Source of the DNA: an uncultured Sunxiuqinia sp.
Lineage (GTDB): Bacteria; Bacteroidota; Bacteroidia; Bacteroidales; Prolixibacteraceae
DNA: 64,000 bases
Direction of reading: 5' to 3'
Assembly: GCF_947495665.1 (NCBI RefSeq)
Contig: NZ_CANLZV010000001.1
Span: 599,953-663,952, forward strand
Part shown: positions 36,301 to 44,338 of the stretch, in pieces
How positions within the stretch are numbered: the stretch's first letter is position 1
How the letters are laid out: every line of letters begins with the position of its first letter
The notes under the pieces: generated by a model
The model's input: the letters and a program-made list of their open reading frames with translations, nothing else
The model's database searches: none
What the model was told of the DNA's origin: nothing
Program-made: the position numbers and the translations under genes

Positions 36301-36696
36301 TATCTGAATGAACAAGGAATGGACCCATTTTATAAAGGAACACCTCCTTCTAAAAAATGGTTGACAGACCGTTGGACTCCCGAAAACCCAACCAATGAGA
36401 TGCCTGCTATTTATGCTGGTTTCTATCATCGGGCTATTGAAGGATCTTACTCAAGCTACTATTTGCATAATGCTGACTTTTTGAGATTGAAGAACCTTCA
36501 AGTTGGTTACACCTTACCTCAACGACTTGTGTCTAAGCTAAAGCTTAAAAATGTACGAGTTTACTATTCAGGAGATAACATTCTGACGTTTAGTAAATTG
36601 GATGGGGTTGATCCGGAGCGGGTTTCTAATAGTGGAAAATATGCCGCTTATCCACAAAACAAAGTACACTCTCTTGGAGTGAATGTCAAATTCTAA
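33343..36696 (+). CDS. SusC/RagA-family TonB-linked outer-membrane transporter with STN signalling domain
   Basis: A 1117-residue outer-membrane transporter. The order is: long signal region, then an STN domain (about residues 46-125; KQIREILNEIENQSEYTFMYD), then a carboxypeptidase-like sandwich (VKISGQIVDMAGQPLPGVTVLIKG), then the TonB box and plug (DEVVAIGYGTQKKINLTGAIA). The SusC-specific stretch LLKDAASASIYGSRAANGVILI and the beta-barrel follow, ending LGVNVKF. The STN domain marks it as a sensor that signals through FecR to the ECF sigma factor. It works with the SusD lipoprotein downstream. The ligand cannot be told from the sequence. Confidence 0.96.
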   Translation: MKKKWFEPALGLPRCKKLFLIMRLTLFLVLGIVINSMASGFAQNTKLNLNLENKQIREILNEIENQSEYTFMYDNQKVDVERRVTIRVNTTSIEKTLAQIFRDEQIDFRIIDRHVMIYPKEGNGVVQQQVKISGQIVDMAGQPLPGVTVLIKGTNQGTVSDFNGEYTIADVPVEGVLVFSFVGMKTQEVQVGRQSVINISMSEDAIGLDEVVAIGYGTQKKINLTGAIATMTSEDLNKRVITSPESMLQGKLPGLQVIQNSGEPGNNSNSLQIRGLGTFDGAGKNPLVLIDGIPGDMSSINPNNIEAITLLKDAASASIYGSRAANGVILITTKQGTKGQLSVEYGFNLGNYSPTVLPDLVTNSADYMELYNEAMEHTGGRPVPYTEEEINTYRNATDRDKYPNTDWLDLMVNPAWVQNHFLRMSGGTEKTTYSVSFGLNDEPGVMKPFYYKKYNTQFNITSSLDDRITFGANVGLNYDITDRTPGGGTDQYAVILSQGPTYKPKLPNGDYVKNAFLDEYENKFQPNPYAIIETTSSNTKGFGMQSSAFVDVKLASFLRWTVKGGININNTKNKTWYSDGVKTYHYNTGEYAELLAYGKAGLSISQFNDIQPVLYSHLTFDKDFGSHNLKALVGYQQESYKYETLGGFREGFFNSSAQELDAGSSNGQTVNGTSEEWAILSYFGRLNYNFKEKYLFEVNGRYDGSSRFSQDNRWGFFPSMSAAWRVSEESFLEDVQSLSNLKVRASYGVLGNQDIGYYPYQDILSIIKGYPFDGALVSGAKPTSIVDQNMKWETTQIYDIGFDLSLFDSRFNFTFDWFNKFTYDILRRKQVGGFYGLQGPVINGGEMRNTGYEFDVSYTDNIDEFRYGLSFNLQSYKNEVEKFGEKEISGNTIIEEGRPWRTWYMYEWVGIFQSPEDVENSATHPNQPKPGDIKFRDVDDNGVIDQNDRVYMDGAFPKFSYSFNLNASWKNFDFNAQFFGVEGRKLYLNEQGMDPFYKGTPPSKKWLTDRWTPENPTNEMPAIYAGFYHRAIEGSYSSYYLHNADFLRLKNLQVGYTLPQRLVSKLKLKNVRVYYSGDNILTFSKLDGVDPERVSNSGKYAAYPQNKVHSLGVNVKF

Positions 36697-36716
36697 TGTT
36701 TTAAAAAGCAGTTGAT

Positions 36717-38210
36717 ATGAAAAAGATAATATACCATATTGGAGTACTAGCAATCGTACTTGCTTTGTCGTCTTGTCAAGATAATTTTCTGGATCGAAGT
36801 CCCTTGTCAGCTATTTCATCCGAAACTTTTTGGAAAAGTGAACAGGATGTGATGGGGGCACTTTCAGCCTGTTATGACCCACTAAGTCCTGTCGGCTGGG
36901 AAGCCGGATTTGGAGGACTTACTGCTCAATGGGAAGCACTTTCGGATGATGGATATACTAATGCCGGCTGGCCAAGTAACTTTCCGGCACCTTCTCGTGG
37001 ACTAATTGAGTCAACTACCGGAGGAATTGTACGGGATTGGTACTTCTTAAATTATAAAGCCATTGCAACTTGTGATTTCTTCCTTCGCAATATTGATTCG
37101 GTTGAAAAACTGGATGAGACCGTCCGCAAACAGTATATTGGCGAAGTGCGTTTTTTAAGAGCGCTGTACTATTCTCGCTTGGTTAAGGTGTATGGCGGCG
37201 TTATTATTACAGGCGAAGTTGATATTGATAATATGGACTTGCCTAAAAACACGCGTGAGGAAGTTGTTAAAGAAGTGTTGGATGATTTGGAATATGCCAT
37301 AGCTAACCTCCCGAATACAGCCTACTCAGGAAGAGCTGTAAAAGGATCAGCACTTGCCCTAAAAGCTCGTGTGTTGATGACTGAAAGTCGTTGGGCTGAA
37401 GCTGCTCAGGCGGCGAAGCAAGTGATCGATGATAAGAAATTTTCACTGTCGGATGATTTTGCCGGAATGTTCAATGGCCAAAGTCAGGATGGAAATCCGG
37501 AAATCATTTTTTCTTCCGTTTATACAGCTCCTGATAAAGTAAGCCATTTAGATATCATGTATGGTAGTTGGCGTTCTTGTTCTCCTTTGCAAGGATTGGT
37601 TGATGCCTATGAATGTAAAGATGGTAAATCAATCTCCGAGTCTCCTTTATTTGATCCGGAAAACCCATATGAAAACAGAGACCCGCGCCTTGACTTAACT
37701 ATATTTCTCCCTGGTGAACCATGGGAATATGGAAATGGTGTTGTCGATGAGGTGTTTCTAACAACAGGCTTTGCCTGGGAAAAGTATATCGATCGCACAC
37801 AGGCTCCTGTTACCGGCACTATTAAAAGTGCACAGGATGTAATCATTTTACGATATGCTGATGTGTTATTGATGTATGCCGAAGCTAAAAATGAAGCAGA
37901 TGGCCCTGACCAGTCAGTTTATGACGCCTTGAATGAGGTAAGGGCAAGAGCTGGAGTTGATATGCCTGCAGTCTCAGGTTTGAGCAAAGAAGAACTTCGA
38001 GAAAAAATAAGGAATGAACGAAGAGTTGAGTTAGCCATGGAGGGGATCAGGTACTTTGATCTTAAACGATGGGGAATAGCACATACTGTGATCCCTCAAA
38101 TTGAAGATCCAGGTGTTACACGGATTTTTGAACAAAAACACTATCTGTGGCCTTTTCCACAATCCGAGATTGACATTAATGATAACTTGGTACAGAATGA
38201 CGGTTACTAA
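36717..38210 (+). CDS. SusD/RagB-family nutrient-binding lipoprotein
   Basis: A 497-residue surface lipoprotein (signal ending LALSSC). It begins with the SusD hallmark DNFLDRSPLSAISSETFWKSEQDV, has TPR-like helices (RFLRALYYSRLVKVYGGV; GSALALKARVLM) and ends with IRNERRVELAMEGIRYFDLKRWG, characteristic of the C-terminal SusD domain. It forms the lid of the SusC transporter and lies 20 bases behind it. Without glycoside hydrolase genes nearby the substrate is unknown. Confidence 0.96.
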   Translation: MKKIIYHIGVLAIVLALSSCQDNFLDRSPLSAISSETFWKSEQDVMGALSACYDPLSPVGWEAGFGGLTAQWEALSDDGYTNAGWPSNFPAPSRGLIESTTGGIVRDWYFLNYKAIATCDFFLRNIDSVEKLDETVRKQYIGEVRFLRALYYSRLVKVYGGVIITGEVDIDNMDLPKNTREEVVKEVLDDLEYAIANLPNTAYSGRAVKGSALALKARVLMTESRWAEAAQAAKQVIDDKKFSLSDDFAGMFNGQSQDGNPEIIFSSVYTAPDKVSHLDIMYGSWRSCSPLQGLVDAYECKDGKSISESPLFDPENPYENRDPRLDLTIFLPGEPWEYGNGVVDEVFLTTGFAWEKYIDRTQAPVTGTIKSAQDVIILRYADVLLMYAEAKNEADGPDQSVYDALNEVRARAGVDMPAVSGLSKEELREKIRNERRVELAMEGIRYFDLKRWGIAHTVIPQIEDPGVTRIFEQKHYLWPFPQSEIDINDNLVQNDGY

Positions 38211-38532
38211 TTGGCTATGCGTATCTGCTTAGTTCTCGATAAAGTAATGTCTGTTTTAAAGAGATTACCTTATTGACGAAAATTTCTCGGATACTTATTT
38301 AAGATTACAGAAATAATAACTCCATGGTGTGGTTAAAAGCGATTGTTTTTATCTTACGCCATGGAGTTAATAACTATATACACATAATGAGCCTCCTGTA
38401 TGTTTTTGCTTAGCAAACAACGTTATAGGCTTGAGATCTCTTTGTTCTTATAGAGTTGCATTAAATTGCACTGAATGGGAATATGTGTTGGCTTGTTAAA
38501 AATGATTTGAACCCTTAAAATACGATTTACTC
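38211..38532. other. 322-base intergenic region after the SusD gene
   Basis: No coding frame. It contains a long hairpin (38317-38369, listed separately) and an AT-rich right part that should hold the promoter of the secreted EEP-family gene. Confidence 0.5.
38317..38369 (+). terminator. Long hairpin downstream of susD
   Basis: A 14-bp stem TAACTCCATGGTGT / ACGCCATGGAGTTA (one G-T pair) encloses a 25-base loop. There is no strong T run after it, so it may end or stabilise the susCD transcript rather than act as a classic terminator. Confidence 0.5.
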
Positions 38533-39438
38533 ATGAAACGTTTACTACTACTTCTTTCAATTGCATTGTTGACAATAAACTCAGGCTTTTCTCAATCGCC
38601 GAAAGAGCAACTAAAAGTGATTAGCTACAACATTTGGAATGGTTTTGACTGGGGAAAAGATGATGCCCGCCGGGCAGAACTGCAGCAATGGGTCGCCGGG
38701 CAACAGCCCGATGTGGTGGCCTTGCAGGAACTCTGTAAATACACGCCTGAAAAGTTGAAGGAAGATGCCAAATCGTGGGGACATGCTTATTCGGTATTGC
38801 TTAAAACCACTGGATATTCGGTGGGGCTCACCTCTCGATTTCCCATTGAATTGAAGGAAAAGCTTTTGGAGGGACTGCATCACGGAGCCTTGCATTGCCA
38901 ATCAAATGGCGTTGACTTTTTGGTGGTTCATCTGCATCCCGGTAGCATTCAAAGGAGAAGGGATGAAGCGAAATTATTGGTCCACAAAATTGAAGAGATT
39001 CGCGAGCAGAATCCCCGCTATATGGTGATGGGCGATTTCAATGCACATTCGCCTTTTGATGCTGATTTGTATGATCCGAACGGTCCTTTGTTGACTCGAA
39101 TGAAAAAGGGCAATCAAGGAAAAGGACTGGAAGGCAACTTGGTCAATGGCGATTTTGATTATGCGGTTATTTCTTCTTTTCTGTCATTGCCTTTAGGGGA
39201 TGTCGTTCGTAAGCACACACAGGGAATGGCTCAGCGCGGAAGTTTCCCGGCAAGGGCGCTGGCTGCCGTCAATAAGGAAGAGCCAGAGTCATTGGACAGG
39301 CGTAAAGAGCGAATTGATTATATCCTGGTGTCTCCGGAGCTGGAGCAGCAATGTGTGAAAGCCAGGGTTGGCAATGGCGAAGCTAACTGGTTATTGTCCG
39401 ATCATTATCCGGTGATTGCCGTGTTTAGTGCCGAATAG
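38533..39438 (+). CDS. Secreted endonuclease/exonuclease/phosphatase-family protein
   Basis: A 301-residue protein with a signal peptide (LLTINSGFSQ) and the EEP metallo-hydrolase fold. Its motifs are VISYNIWNGF at the start, DVVALQEL with the metal-binding Glu, FLVVHLHPGS, VMGDFNAHSP with Asp/Asn, and the final LLSDHYPVIAVF with the catalytic Asp-His. Members cleave phosphodiesters (DNA, sphingomyelin, inositol phosphates). Export and position behind SusCD suggest it prepares a phosphorylated nutrient, but it may be a separate unit. Confidence 0.9.
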   Translation: MKRLLLLLSIALLTINSGFSQSPKEQLKVISYNIWNGFDWGKDDARRAELQQWVAGQQPDVVALQELCKYTPEKLKEDAKSWGHAYSVLLKTTGYSVGLTSRFPIELKEKLLEGLHHGALHCQSNGVDFLVVHLHPGSIQRRRDEAKLLVHKIEEIREQNPRYMVMGDFNAHSPFDADLYDPNGPLLTRMKKGNQGKGLEGNLVNGDFDYAVISSFLSLPLGDVVRKHTQGMAQRGSFPARALAAVNKEEPESLDRRKERIDYILVSPELEQQCVKARVGNGEANWLLSDHYPVIAVFSAE

Positions 39439-39618
39439 TTCCGATTAACTTGCCGGTTCTTTTTTCTTGCTTTAATACTCTTCTTTCGCTTTGCTGCTGT
39501 TTTAGGGAGGCTGGGGGTGAGGTGGTTTCAGAATACTAAAATCCGTAGGAATAAACGATGGGTTGAAAGACCTAAAAACAGCAGACGAATTTAAACTTCG
39601 GAGCTGTCGATTTTCTTT

Positions 39619-39626
39619 TATCTTTG
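39619..39626 (+). promoter_or_regulatory. Putative promoter of the kinase-RapZ fusion gene
   Basis: TATCTTTG matches the -7 consensus TAnnTTTG, with TTCG (three of four bases of TTTG) about 18 bases upstream at 39597-39600. It lies 27 bases before the start codon. Confidence 0.45.
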
Positions 39627-39652
39627 TTTTTCATGACTAAAAAAGGAACGCT

Positions 39653-41080
39653 TTGGACTTAACGATAAAGGAAGAAATTATTCGACTCTACGAAGGCCAT
39701 TTCAAGGAAGAAATGACTGCTTTTGAAGTATTGCCGCCATCAGGCTCGTACCGCGAATATTGTCGCATAAAAAGTGCCAATCATCAGGCCATTGGCGCCT
39801 GGAATCAGGATGTGAAAGAGAACACCGCTTTCCTGGAGTTCTCTGATCACTTTTTTAGGCAAGGCGTTGCTGTGCCTGAAATTTACACGGTGAACCCGGA
39901 GAAAACCTGCTACATTCAGGAAGACCTGGGAGACCTGACCTTGTTTGAATACCTCAGTCGGACACGGGAGTTGGAAGGTTTTTCGGAGAAGATTGTCAAT
40001 GTCTATAAAAAGGTGTTGATGGAGCTTCCCAAATTGCAAATCACGGCAGGGAAGGGAATCAATTATGATTTCTGTTATCCGCGTGCAGCTTTTGATAAGC
40101 AGTCGATGATGTGGGATTTGAACTACTTCAAATATTACTTCCTGAAGCTGGCTAAAATTCCTTTCGATGAGCAGGCCCTGGAAGATGATTTCCAGCATTT
40201 CAGTGATTACCTGCTGGCTGCAGACAATGATTTTTTCCTGTTCCGTGATTTTCAGTCGCGCAACATCATGCTTCACGATAACAAGGTTGCTTTTATCGAT
40301 TACCAAGGGGGCCGGAAAGGTGCTTTGCAGTATGATATTGCTTCCTTGCTTTATGATGCAAAAGCCGATATTCCGCAAGCGATTCGCAACGAGCTGTTGG
40401 AGTTTTACCTGGATGAACTGGAAAAGCACATCACGGTTGATCGGGATGAGTTTAAGGCCTATTTTACAGGTTATGCCTTGATCCGGATTATGCAGGCCAT
40501 GGGAGCCTATGGGTTCCGTGGTTTTTATGAGAAGAAGGAACATTTCCTGAAAAGTATTCCGTTTGCCCTGGAGAACTTGAGCTATTTGCTGAAAAACAAT
40601 ACGATTACGATTGCTTTGCCAGAACTTTTCAAGGTGTTGGAAGCCGTAAGTGAATCGGAATTTCTGAAAAAAATTGGGGTACAACAAGGAAAGTTAACGG
40701 TTCGCGTGGGAAGCTTTTCGTATAAGAAAGGATTACCGGCTGACCCGTCGGGCAATGGTGGCGGTTTTATTTTTGACTGCCGTGCAATTCACAATCCCGG
40801 GCGCTACGAGCAATACAAGCAGCTTACCGGGAAAGACCAGCCTGTGATTGATTTTCTGGAGGCTAACTCCGAGATTGCTGAGTTTTTAAGTCATGTGTAT
40901 GCACTGGTCGATCAATCGGTACAAATGTACCTTTCGCGCGGCTTTACGCACTTAAGCGTGAACTTTGGCTGTACAGGAGGCCAGCATCGGTCGGTTTATT
41001 CGGCGGAACAGGTGGCTGCACACCTCCAGGCAAAATACGATTTGAATGTTATTCTGACCCATCGGGAGCAAGATTTCTAG
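39653..41080 (+). CDS. AmgK-like sugar kinase fused to a RapZ C-terminal domain
   Basis: A 475-residue two-domain protein. Residues 1 to ~330 are an aminoglycoside-phosphotransferase-like kinase with catalytic loop FRDFQSRNIML and metal-binding IDYQGG, resembling AmgK anomeric MurNAc/GlcNAc kinases. Residues ~345-475 match the RapZ C-terminal domain, with the signature GCTGGQHRSV near 439-448. In E. coli RapZ this domain senses glucosamine-6-phosphate. No RapZ Walker GTPase domain is present. The start is TTG at 39653, supported by AAGGAA six bases upstream; the only nearby ATG (39633) is out of frame. Inference: amino-sugar or cell-wall recycling. Confidence 0.85.
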   Translation: MDLTIKEEIIRLYEGHFKEEMTAFEVLPPSGSYREYCRIKSANHQAIGAWNQDVKENTAFLEFSDHFFRQGVAVPEIYTVNPEKTCYIQEDLGDLTLFEYLSRTRELEGFSEKIVNVYKKVLMELPKLQITAGKGINYDFCYPRAAFDKQSMMWDLNYFKYYFLKLAKIPFDEQALEDDFQHFSDYLLAADNDFFLFRDFQSRNIMLHDNKVAFIDYQGGRKGALQYDIASLLYDAKADIPQAIRNELLEFYLDELEKHITVDRDEFKAYFTGYALIRIMQAMGAYGFRGFYEKKEHFLKSIPFALENLSYLLKNNTITIALPELFKVLEAVSESEFLKKIGVQQGKLTVRVGSFSYKKGLPADPSGNGGGFIFDCRAIHNPGRYEQYKQLTGKDQPVIDFLEANSEIAEFLSHVYALVDQSVQMYLSRGFTHLSVNFGCTGGQHRSVYSAEQVAAHLQAKYDLNVILTHREQDF

Positions 41081-41084
41081 CAGT

Positions 41085-41459
41085 TCAGTCTGAGCGGTCT
41101 GCATCTTCAAGCAAGCGATTGATAAGGGCAATCTTAAACCGGTTAAATTTCCGGCTGGACTGGTTGGCGCTGAAAAGCACCAACAGAAAGCCAGCGGCAC
41201 TCATTTTCCAATCGTGATAAGTTTGCCCACTTTCAACAGCGGTGACAAAAAGTGGTTTGATGTAATGGTGGGGATTGAGCCCCGAGCGGAACAAGCTTTG
41301 GTTGGCATGTCGAATTGCCGAAAGCAGTTCTGTTTCATCCTCAACGCCGGCTTTATATAGGTCGGTACACCGGTATTTTAACTCCCGGTCGTGCACCAGC
41401 TCATCCAAGGTATTAAGCCATTCAACTTCGTTAGGTGGATAATGAATTAGATCTTTCAT
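41085..41459 (-). CDS. Hypothetical protein, 124 residues
   Basis: A soluble, charged, mostly helical protein convergent with the kinase-RapZ fusion, the stops being four bases apart. No family was recognised. Visible features are LDELVHDRELKYRCTDLYKAG, NPHHYIKPLFVTAVESG, and an almost wholly basic C-terminal helix RKFNRFKIALINRLLED. There is no signal peptide or membrane helix. Codon use looks like that of neighbouring genes, so it is probably real. Confidence 0.65.
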   Translation of the reverse strand: MKDLIHYPPNEVEWLNTLDELVHDRELKYRCTDLYKAGVEDETELLSAIRHANQSLFRSGLNPHHYIKPLFVTAVESGQTYHDWKMSAAGFLLVLFSANQSSRKFNRFKIALINRLLEDADRSD

Positions 41460-41518
41460 GATGTCCTTGTTTTTTCGTCTGCTGAATATTGGTTAAACGG
41501 AATTTTCAAATCACTACT

Positions 41519-42445
41519 TCAGTTGAAACTTAGCCGAAGCTTTTCAAACAGTTCTTTCTGGGCAGGGGTTAGCTTATCCGGAATTGAAACCTGAAGTTGA
41601 ACCAGTAGGTCCCCCTTTTGTCCGGGCTTGCCATAAACCGGCATTCCCTTGCCCTTTACCCGCAGCACTTTGTCATTTTTTGTTCCGGCCGGAATTTTGA
41701 TTTTAATTTTGCCGTCCATGGTATTAACCTGAACTTCGCCGCCGAGCACAGCATCAAACAGGTTGATTTGCTGACGCGTTTTTAAGTCATTGCCTACCCG
41801 CTCAAAGCTGGGATGTGGCAATAGCTGCACGGTTACCATCAAGTCGCCCTGATTGCTTTTGTCGCTTCCTTTTCCGCCTTTCCCTTTTATGCGCAGTACT
41901 TGCCCATCGTAGGCTCCGGGTTTAATTTTTAACCTGATTTTTTCATCCTGTAGCTGAATGAGTTTGCTGGTGCCATGAAAGGCTTCTTCCAGACTAAGTG
42001 ACAGCTGTGCATTCAGGTTTTGCCCTCTGAAATTAAAATTACTTTTTGATCTGCCTGATGGTCTGCCTTGACCAAAAAAAGCTTCGAAAAAATCAGAAAA
42101 GCCAGATGAGCCAAAACCTCCGAAAACATCATTCAAATCCTCTTCCGAATAAAACGATTGGCCTTGCTGTCGGTAACCAGCAAATGGATTTTCGCTGCCA
42201 TATGGTCCTGCTTGTCCATAGCGGTTCCAGTTTTCGCCCAGCTCATCGTATTTTTTGCGCTTGTCGGGTTTGCTGAGGACTTCGTGGGCTTCATTGATTT
42301 CCTTAAAGCGGTTCTCGGTTTCCTTATCCCCGGGATTTTTATCCGGATGATACTTGACAGCCAGCTTACGGTAGGCTTTTTTGATTTCAGCCTGTGAAGC
42401 ATTCTTGTCAACCCCCAGTATTTTATAGTAATCTTTGTATTGCAT
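41519..42445 (-). CDS. DnaJ-family co-chaperone, CbpA type
   Basis: About 308 residues. The J domain ([26 protein letters not shown] with the HPD tripeptide that stimulates DnaK) is followed by a Gly/Phe-rich linker ([15 protein letters not shown]). The C-terminal substrate-binding domain lacks the four CxxCxGxG zinc repeats, making it CbpA/type II rather than DnaJ. The start at 42445 ([11 protein letters not shown]) is chosen since the longer frame reads back through a terminator. It follows an Hsp20 gene, separated from it by that terminator. Confidence 0.94.
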   Translation of the reverse strand: MQYKDYYKILGVDKNASQAEIKKAYRKLAVKYHPDKNPGDKETENRFKEINEAHEVLSKPDKRKKYDELGENWNRYGQAGPYGSENPFAGYRQQGQSFYSEEDLNDVFGGFGSSGFSDFFEAFFGQGRPSGRSKSNFNFRGQNLNAQLSLSLEEAFHGTSKLIQLQDEKIRLKIKPGAYDGQVLRIKGKGGKGSDKSNQGDLMVTVQLLPHPSFERVGNDLKTRQQINLFDAVLGGEVQVNTMDGKIKIKIPAGTKNDKVLRVKGKGMPVYGKPGQKGDLLVQLQVSIPDKLTPAQKELFEKLRLSFN

Positions 42446-42465
42446 TGTTTTTTGTTTGCGAATCA

Positions 42466-42503
42466 ATAAAAAAAAGGGTGTTCCCTGACGGAGCACCCCT
42501 TTA
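42466..42503 (-). terminator. Rho-independent terminator after hsp20
   Basis: On the minus strand: stem GGGTGCTCC / GGAACACCC (one mismatch), 5-base loop, then a run of eight T. It lies between the hsp20 and cbpA-type genes, so the latter gets partial read-through or its own promoter. Confidence 0.75.
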
Positions 42504-42528
42504 AACTGAAGACAGGTTCCGCCTTCCA

Positions 42529-42975
42529 TTACTTAATTTCAATGTTTCTGGCTGGTTTCGGTTTCGCTTCTTCTTTCTTCGGAATAGAAATTTTTAGAAT
42601 ACCATTGGCATAGCTGGCCGTAATTTTATCACTTTCAGCTGACTGTGGAAGCGTAAATGAACGGCTAAACGATTGGTAGCTGAATTCACGCTGGGTAAAC
42701 TGCTGGCCTTTTTTGGTTTCGCTGTCCACTTTTTTTTCTGAAGAAATGGTGAGCATGCTATTGTCCAGATCGATTTTGAAATCGTTCTTTTCAAAGCCCG
42801 GTGCAGCCATCTCAACTTCAAACCCATTGTCGTCCTCCTTGATATTTACGGAAGGAAGCGTCGTATTGGTATTTGAAAAGTTGCGGGTTGAGAAATTCAT
42901 CCAGTCCCGGTCAAAAAAATCATTGAACAATTTTGGCCAGAGTGGTAAGTTTTCATGTTTTCTAATTCCATTCAT
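42529..42975 (-). CDS. Hsp20-family small heat-shock protein (copy 1)
   Basis: A 148-residue small heat-shock protein. The alpha-crystallin domain starts near residue 45 ([22 protein letters not shown]) and includes [16 protein letters not shown] and [15 protein letters not shown]. An I-x-I-like tail (RNIEIK) contributes to oligomerisation. It holds unfolding proteins for refolding by the DnaK system. A GGAGG-like ribosome-binding site (CGGAGGTTGTT before ATG) supports the start. It is a close paralogue of the Hsp20 at 43647-44084 and is 59 bases downstream of a lipoprotein gene. Confidence 0.95.
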   Translation of the reverse strand: MNGIRKHENLPLWPKLFNDFFDRDWMNFSTRNFSNTNTTLPSVNIKEDDNGFEVEMAAPGFEKNDFKIDLDNSMLTISSEKKVDSETKKGQQFTQREFSYQSFSRSFTLPQSAESDKITASYANGILKISIPKKEEAKPKPARNIEIK

Positions 42976-43034
42976 AACAACCTCCGTTTTTAATCGTTAA
43001 ACTTTATTTTTTAGTAATCCCCACAGGGAAAAGT

Positions 43035-43484
43035 TTATTTGTTCTGCGGAAACTGGTCCATGAAAAAGCGATTCTTCATGGAATCCATTTCCTGAAAAAG
43101 AGAGTCCATTCGCTTCATGTTGTTTTGAAACCGTTCGTAGAAAAAGTTTTTCTTGTAGAAATCGTATTGCAACAAGGAGTCCTGAAAAAAGAAATCGTTG
43201 AAATACGACCTGTCAGAGAACGGATACTGCAAATTGAAGCGATTTTTGAATTCACTCAAAATGCTGTCAGCCAGAAGGCTGTCTTGTTCAATACTGTTGT
43301 AAAACTGTGTATACGTTGAGTCGTACCGGATAAGGTTCCCGTTTTCATCGAATTGTCGGTTAACAACAATGTCGGTTTTGGGTGCTATCGAATCCAGTGA
43401 TTTCGTTTGTTCCGAACGGGGTTGACCGGAACAACTGCTAAGCAAAAAGAGTAAAAGCGTTGTTGATAAGCCAATGTACTTCAT
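43035..43484 (-). CDS. Hypothetical lipoprotein in the heat-shock group
   Basis: About 149 residues with a lipoprotein signal (LLLFLLSSC, lipid Cys near residue 18 of the chosen start). The mature part is charged and aromatic (QPRSEQTKSLDSIAPK; SDRSYFNDFFFQDSLL; FYKKNFFYERFQNNMKRM) with repeated Phe/Tyr and no known domain. An in-frame start nine codons earlier would lengthen the signal, but 43484 gives a normal one. It lies between the two hsp20 genes on the same strand, so a periplasmic stress role is possible; no function is proposed beyond that. Confidence 0.72.
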   Translation of the reverse strand: MKYIGLSTTLLLFLLSSCSGQPRSEQTKSLDSIAPKTDIVVNRQFDENGNLIRYDSTYTQFYNSIEQDSLLADSILSEFKNRFNLQYPFSDRSYFNDFFFQDSLLQYDFYKKNFFYERFQNNMKRMDSLFQEMDSMKNRFFMDQFPQNK

Positions 43485-43506
43485 AGTCTTCCTTGTTTTG
43501 TGGTTA

Positions 43507-43535
43507 GACAATTAAGTTGGCAACTGCAAGCTGTC
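43507..43535 (-). promoter_or_regulatory. Shared heat-shock upstream motif, copy 1
   Basis: On the plus strand it reads GACAATT...CAACTGCAAGCTGTC. A very similar block lies upstream of the second hsp20 (44165-44189: GACAATT...CAAGTTCAAGCTGTC). Both have GACA/TGTC ends. Position differs (about 23 bases versus 81 bases before the start codons), so one may be a remnant. Confidence 0.4.
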
Positions 43536-43598
43536 TTTTTATGCGTTCCGTCGATCGTTCTTGGCCTAATTAAGACCAGTGAATGAGCTGTTTATTCA

Positions 43599-43624
43599 GG
43601 AGCGTCCAAACGTGCGGACGCTCC
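43599..43624 (-). terminator. GC-rich hairpin after hsp20 copy 2
   Basis: A perfect 9-bp stem GGAGCGTCC / GGACGCTCC with an 8-base loop, 23 bases downstream of the second hsp20 stop. The T run is poor. Confidence 0.6.
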
Positions 43625-43646
43625 GTTAACAGAGATGAATCAATTT

Positions 43647-44084
43647 CTATTTAATTTCAATTTGCTTTGGTGGCTTGGGTTTTACTTCTTCCTTTTTCGG
43701 AATTTCGACACGCAAGATGCCGTTTTCATATTTAGCTACAATGCTGTCTGTTTTTACGGTGTTGGGCAAGGTAAATGTCCGGCAGAATGATTGGTAGCTA
43801 AATTCTCTGCGAGTAAATTGCTGGCCTTCCTTGGTTTCGTCTTCCACTTTCTTTTCCGAAGAGATGGTCAGCAAATTGTTGTTCAGATCAATTTTGAAAT
43901 CTTTTTTATCAAAGCCCGGAACAGCTACTTCAACCTCAAACCCATCAAGGTCTTCTTTGATGTTGACTGCGGGTAGGGTTGTGTTGGTGTTTGAATAATT
44001 CCGGTTTGACCAATCGAATAAATTGTTGTCAAAAAAGCGGTCAAATAAATCCGGGTACTGATTCGAAAATGTTGGTAGTGCCAT
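43647..44084 (-). CDS. Hsp20-family small heat-shock protein (copy 2)
   Basis: About 145 residues. It resembles copy 1 almost throughout the crystallin domain ([53 protein letters not shown]; tail KQIEIK). The ATG at 44084 is preceded by GGAGG eight bases upstream, which decides it over the ATG at 44099. A sigma-54-like sequence and a shared motif lie upstream. Two hsp20 copies in one direction imply local duplication with divergence mainly at the N-terminus. Confidence 0.95.
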   Translation of the reverse strand: MALPTFSNQYPDLFDRFFDNNLFDWSNRNYSNTNTTLPAVNIKEDLDGFEVEVAVPGFDKKDFKIDLNNNLLTISSEKKVEDETKEGQQFTRREFSYQSFCRTFTLPNTVKTDSIVAKYENGILRVEIPKKEEVKPKPPKQIEIK

Positions 44085-44135
44085 AATTTTATCCTCCATA
44101 CTTTTTAGTTAGACATTTAATTTCAACTCGAAAAA

Positions 44136-44151
44136 ATCAAAATAAGTGCCA
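44136..44151 (-). promoter_or_regulatory. Sigma-54-like promoter of hsp20 copy 2
   Basis: On the minus strand TGGCAC-TTATT-TTGAT fits the sigma-54 -24/-12 layout (TGGCAC-N5-TTGCA) except for GA in place of GC in the -12 element. It lies about 50 bases before the start codon. Confidence 0.35.
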
Positions 44152-44164
44152 GTGCATTTGGATG

Positions 44165-44189
44165 GACAATTTTTCAAGTTCAAGCTGTC
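44165..44189 (-). promoter_or_regulatory. Shared heat-shock upstream motif, copy 2
   Basis: Plus-strand GACAATTTTTCAAG... ending TTCAAGCTGTC, the partner of the motif at 43507-43535. It lies just upstream of the sigma-54-like element, where an activator would bind. Confidence 0.4.
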
Positions 44190-44338
44190 ATTTGTTCAGT
44201 GTCTTCACGCTTTTAATTACGATCGCACTGGAAGAAAGATTCATGCATTAAATGTCAATATGGCAGTTTGTTAGCCGAAAAGTGGACATGATTTACGGGC
44301 AAGGAGAGGCCTGTGGAATGGGAAGGAGAACCTGTTTG

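Noticed and set aside
39740..40687. 315-residue minus-strand open frame opposite the kinase-RapZ fusion
   Set aside because: Antisense shadow of a well-supported gene, with no recognisable motif.
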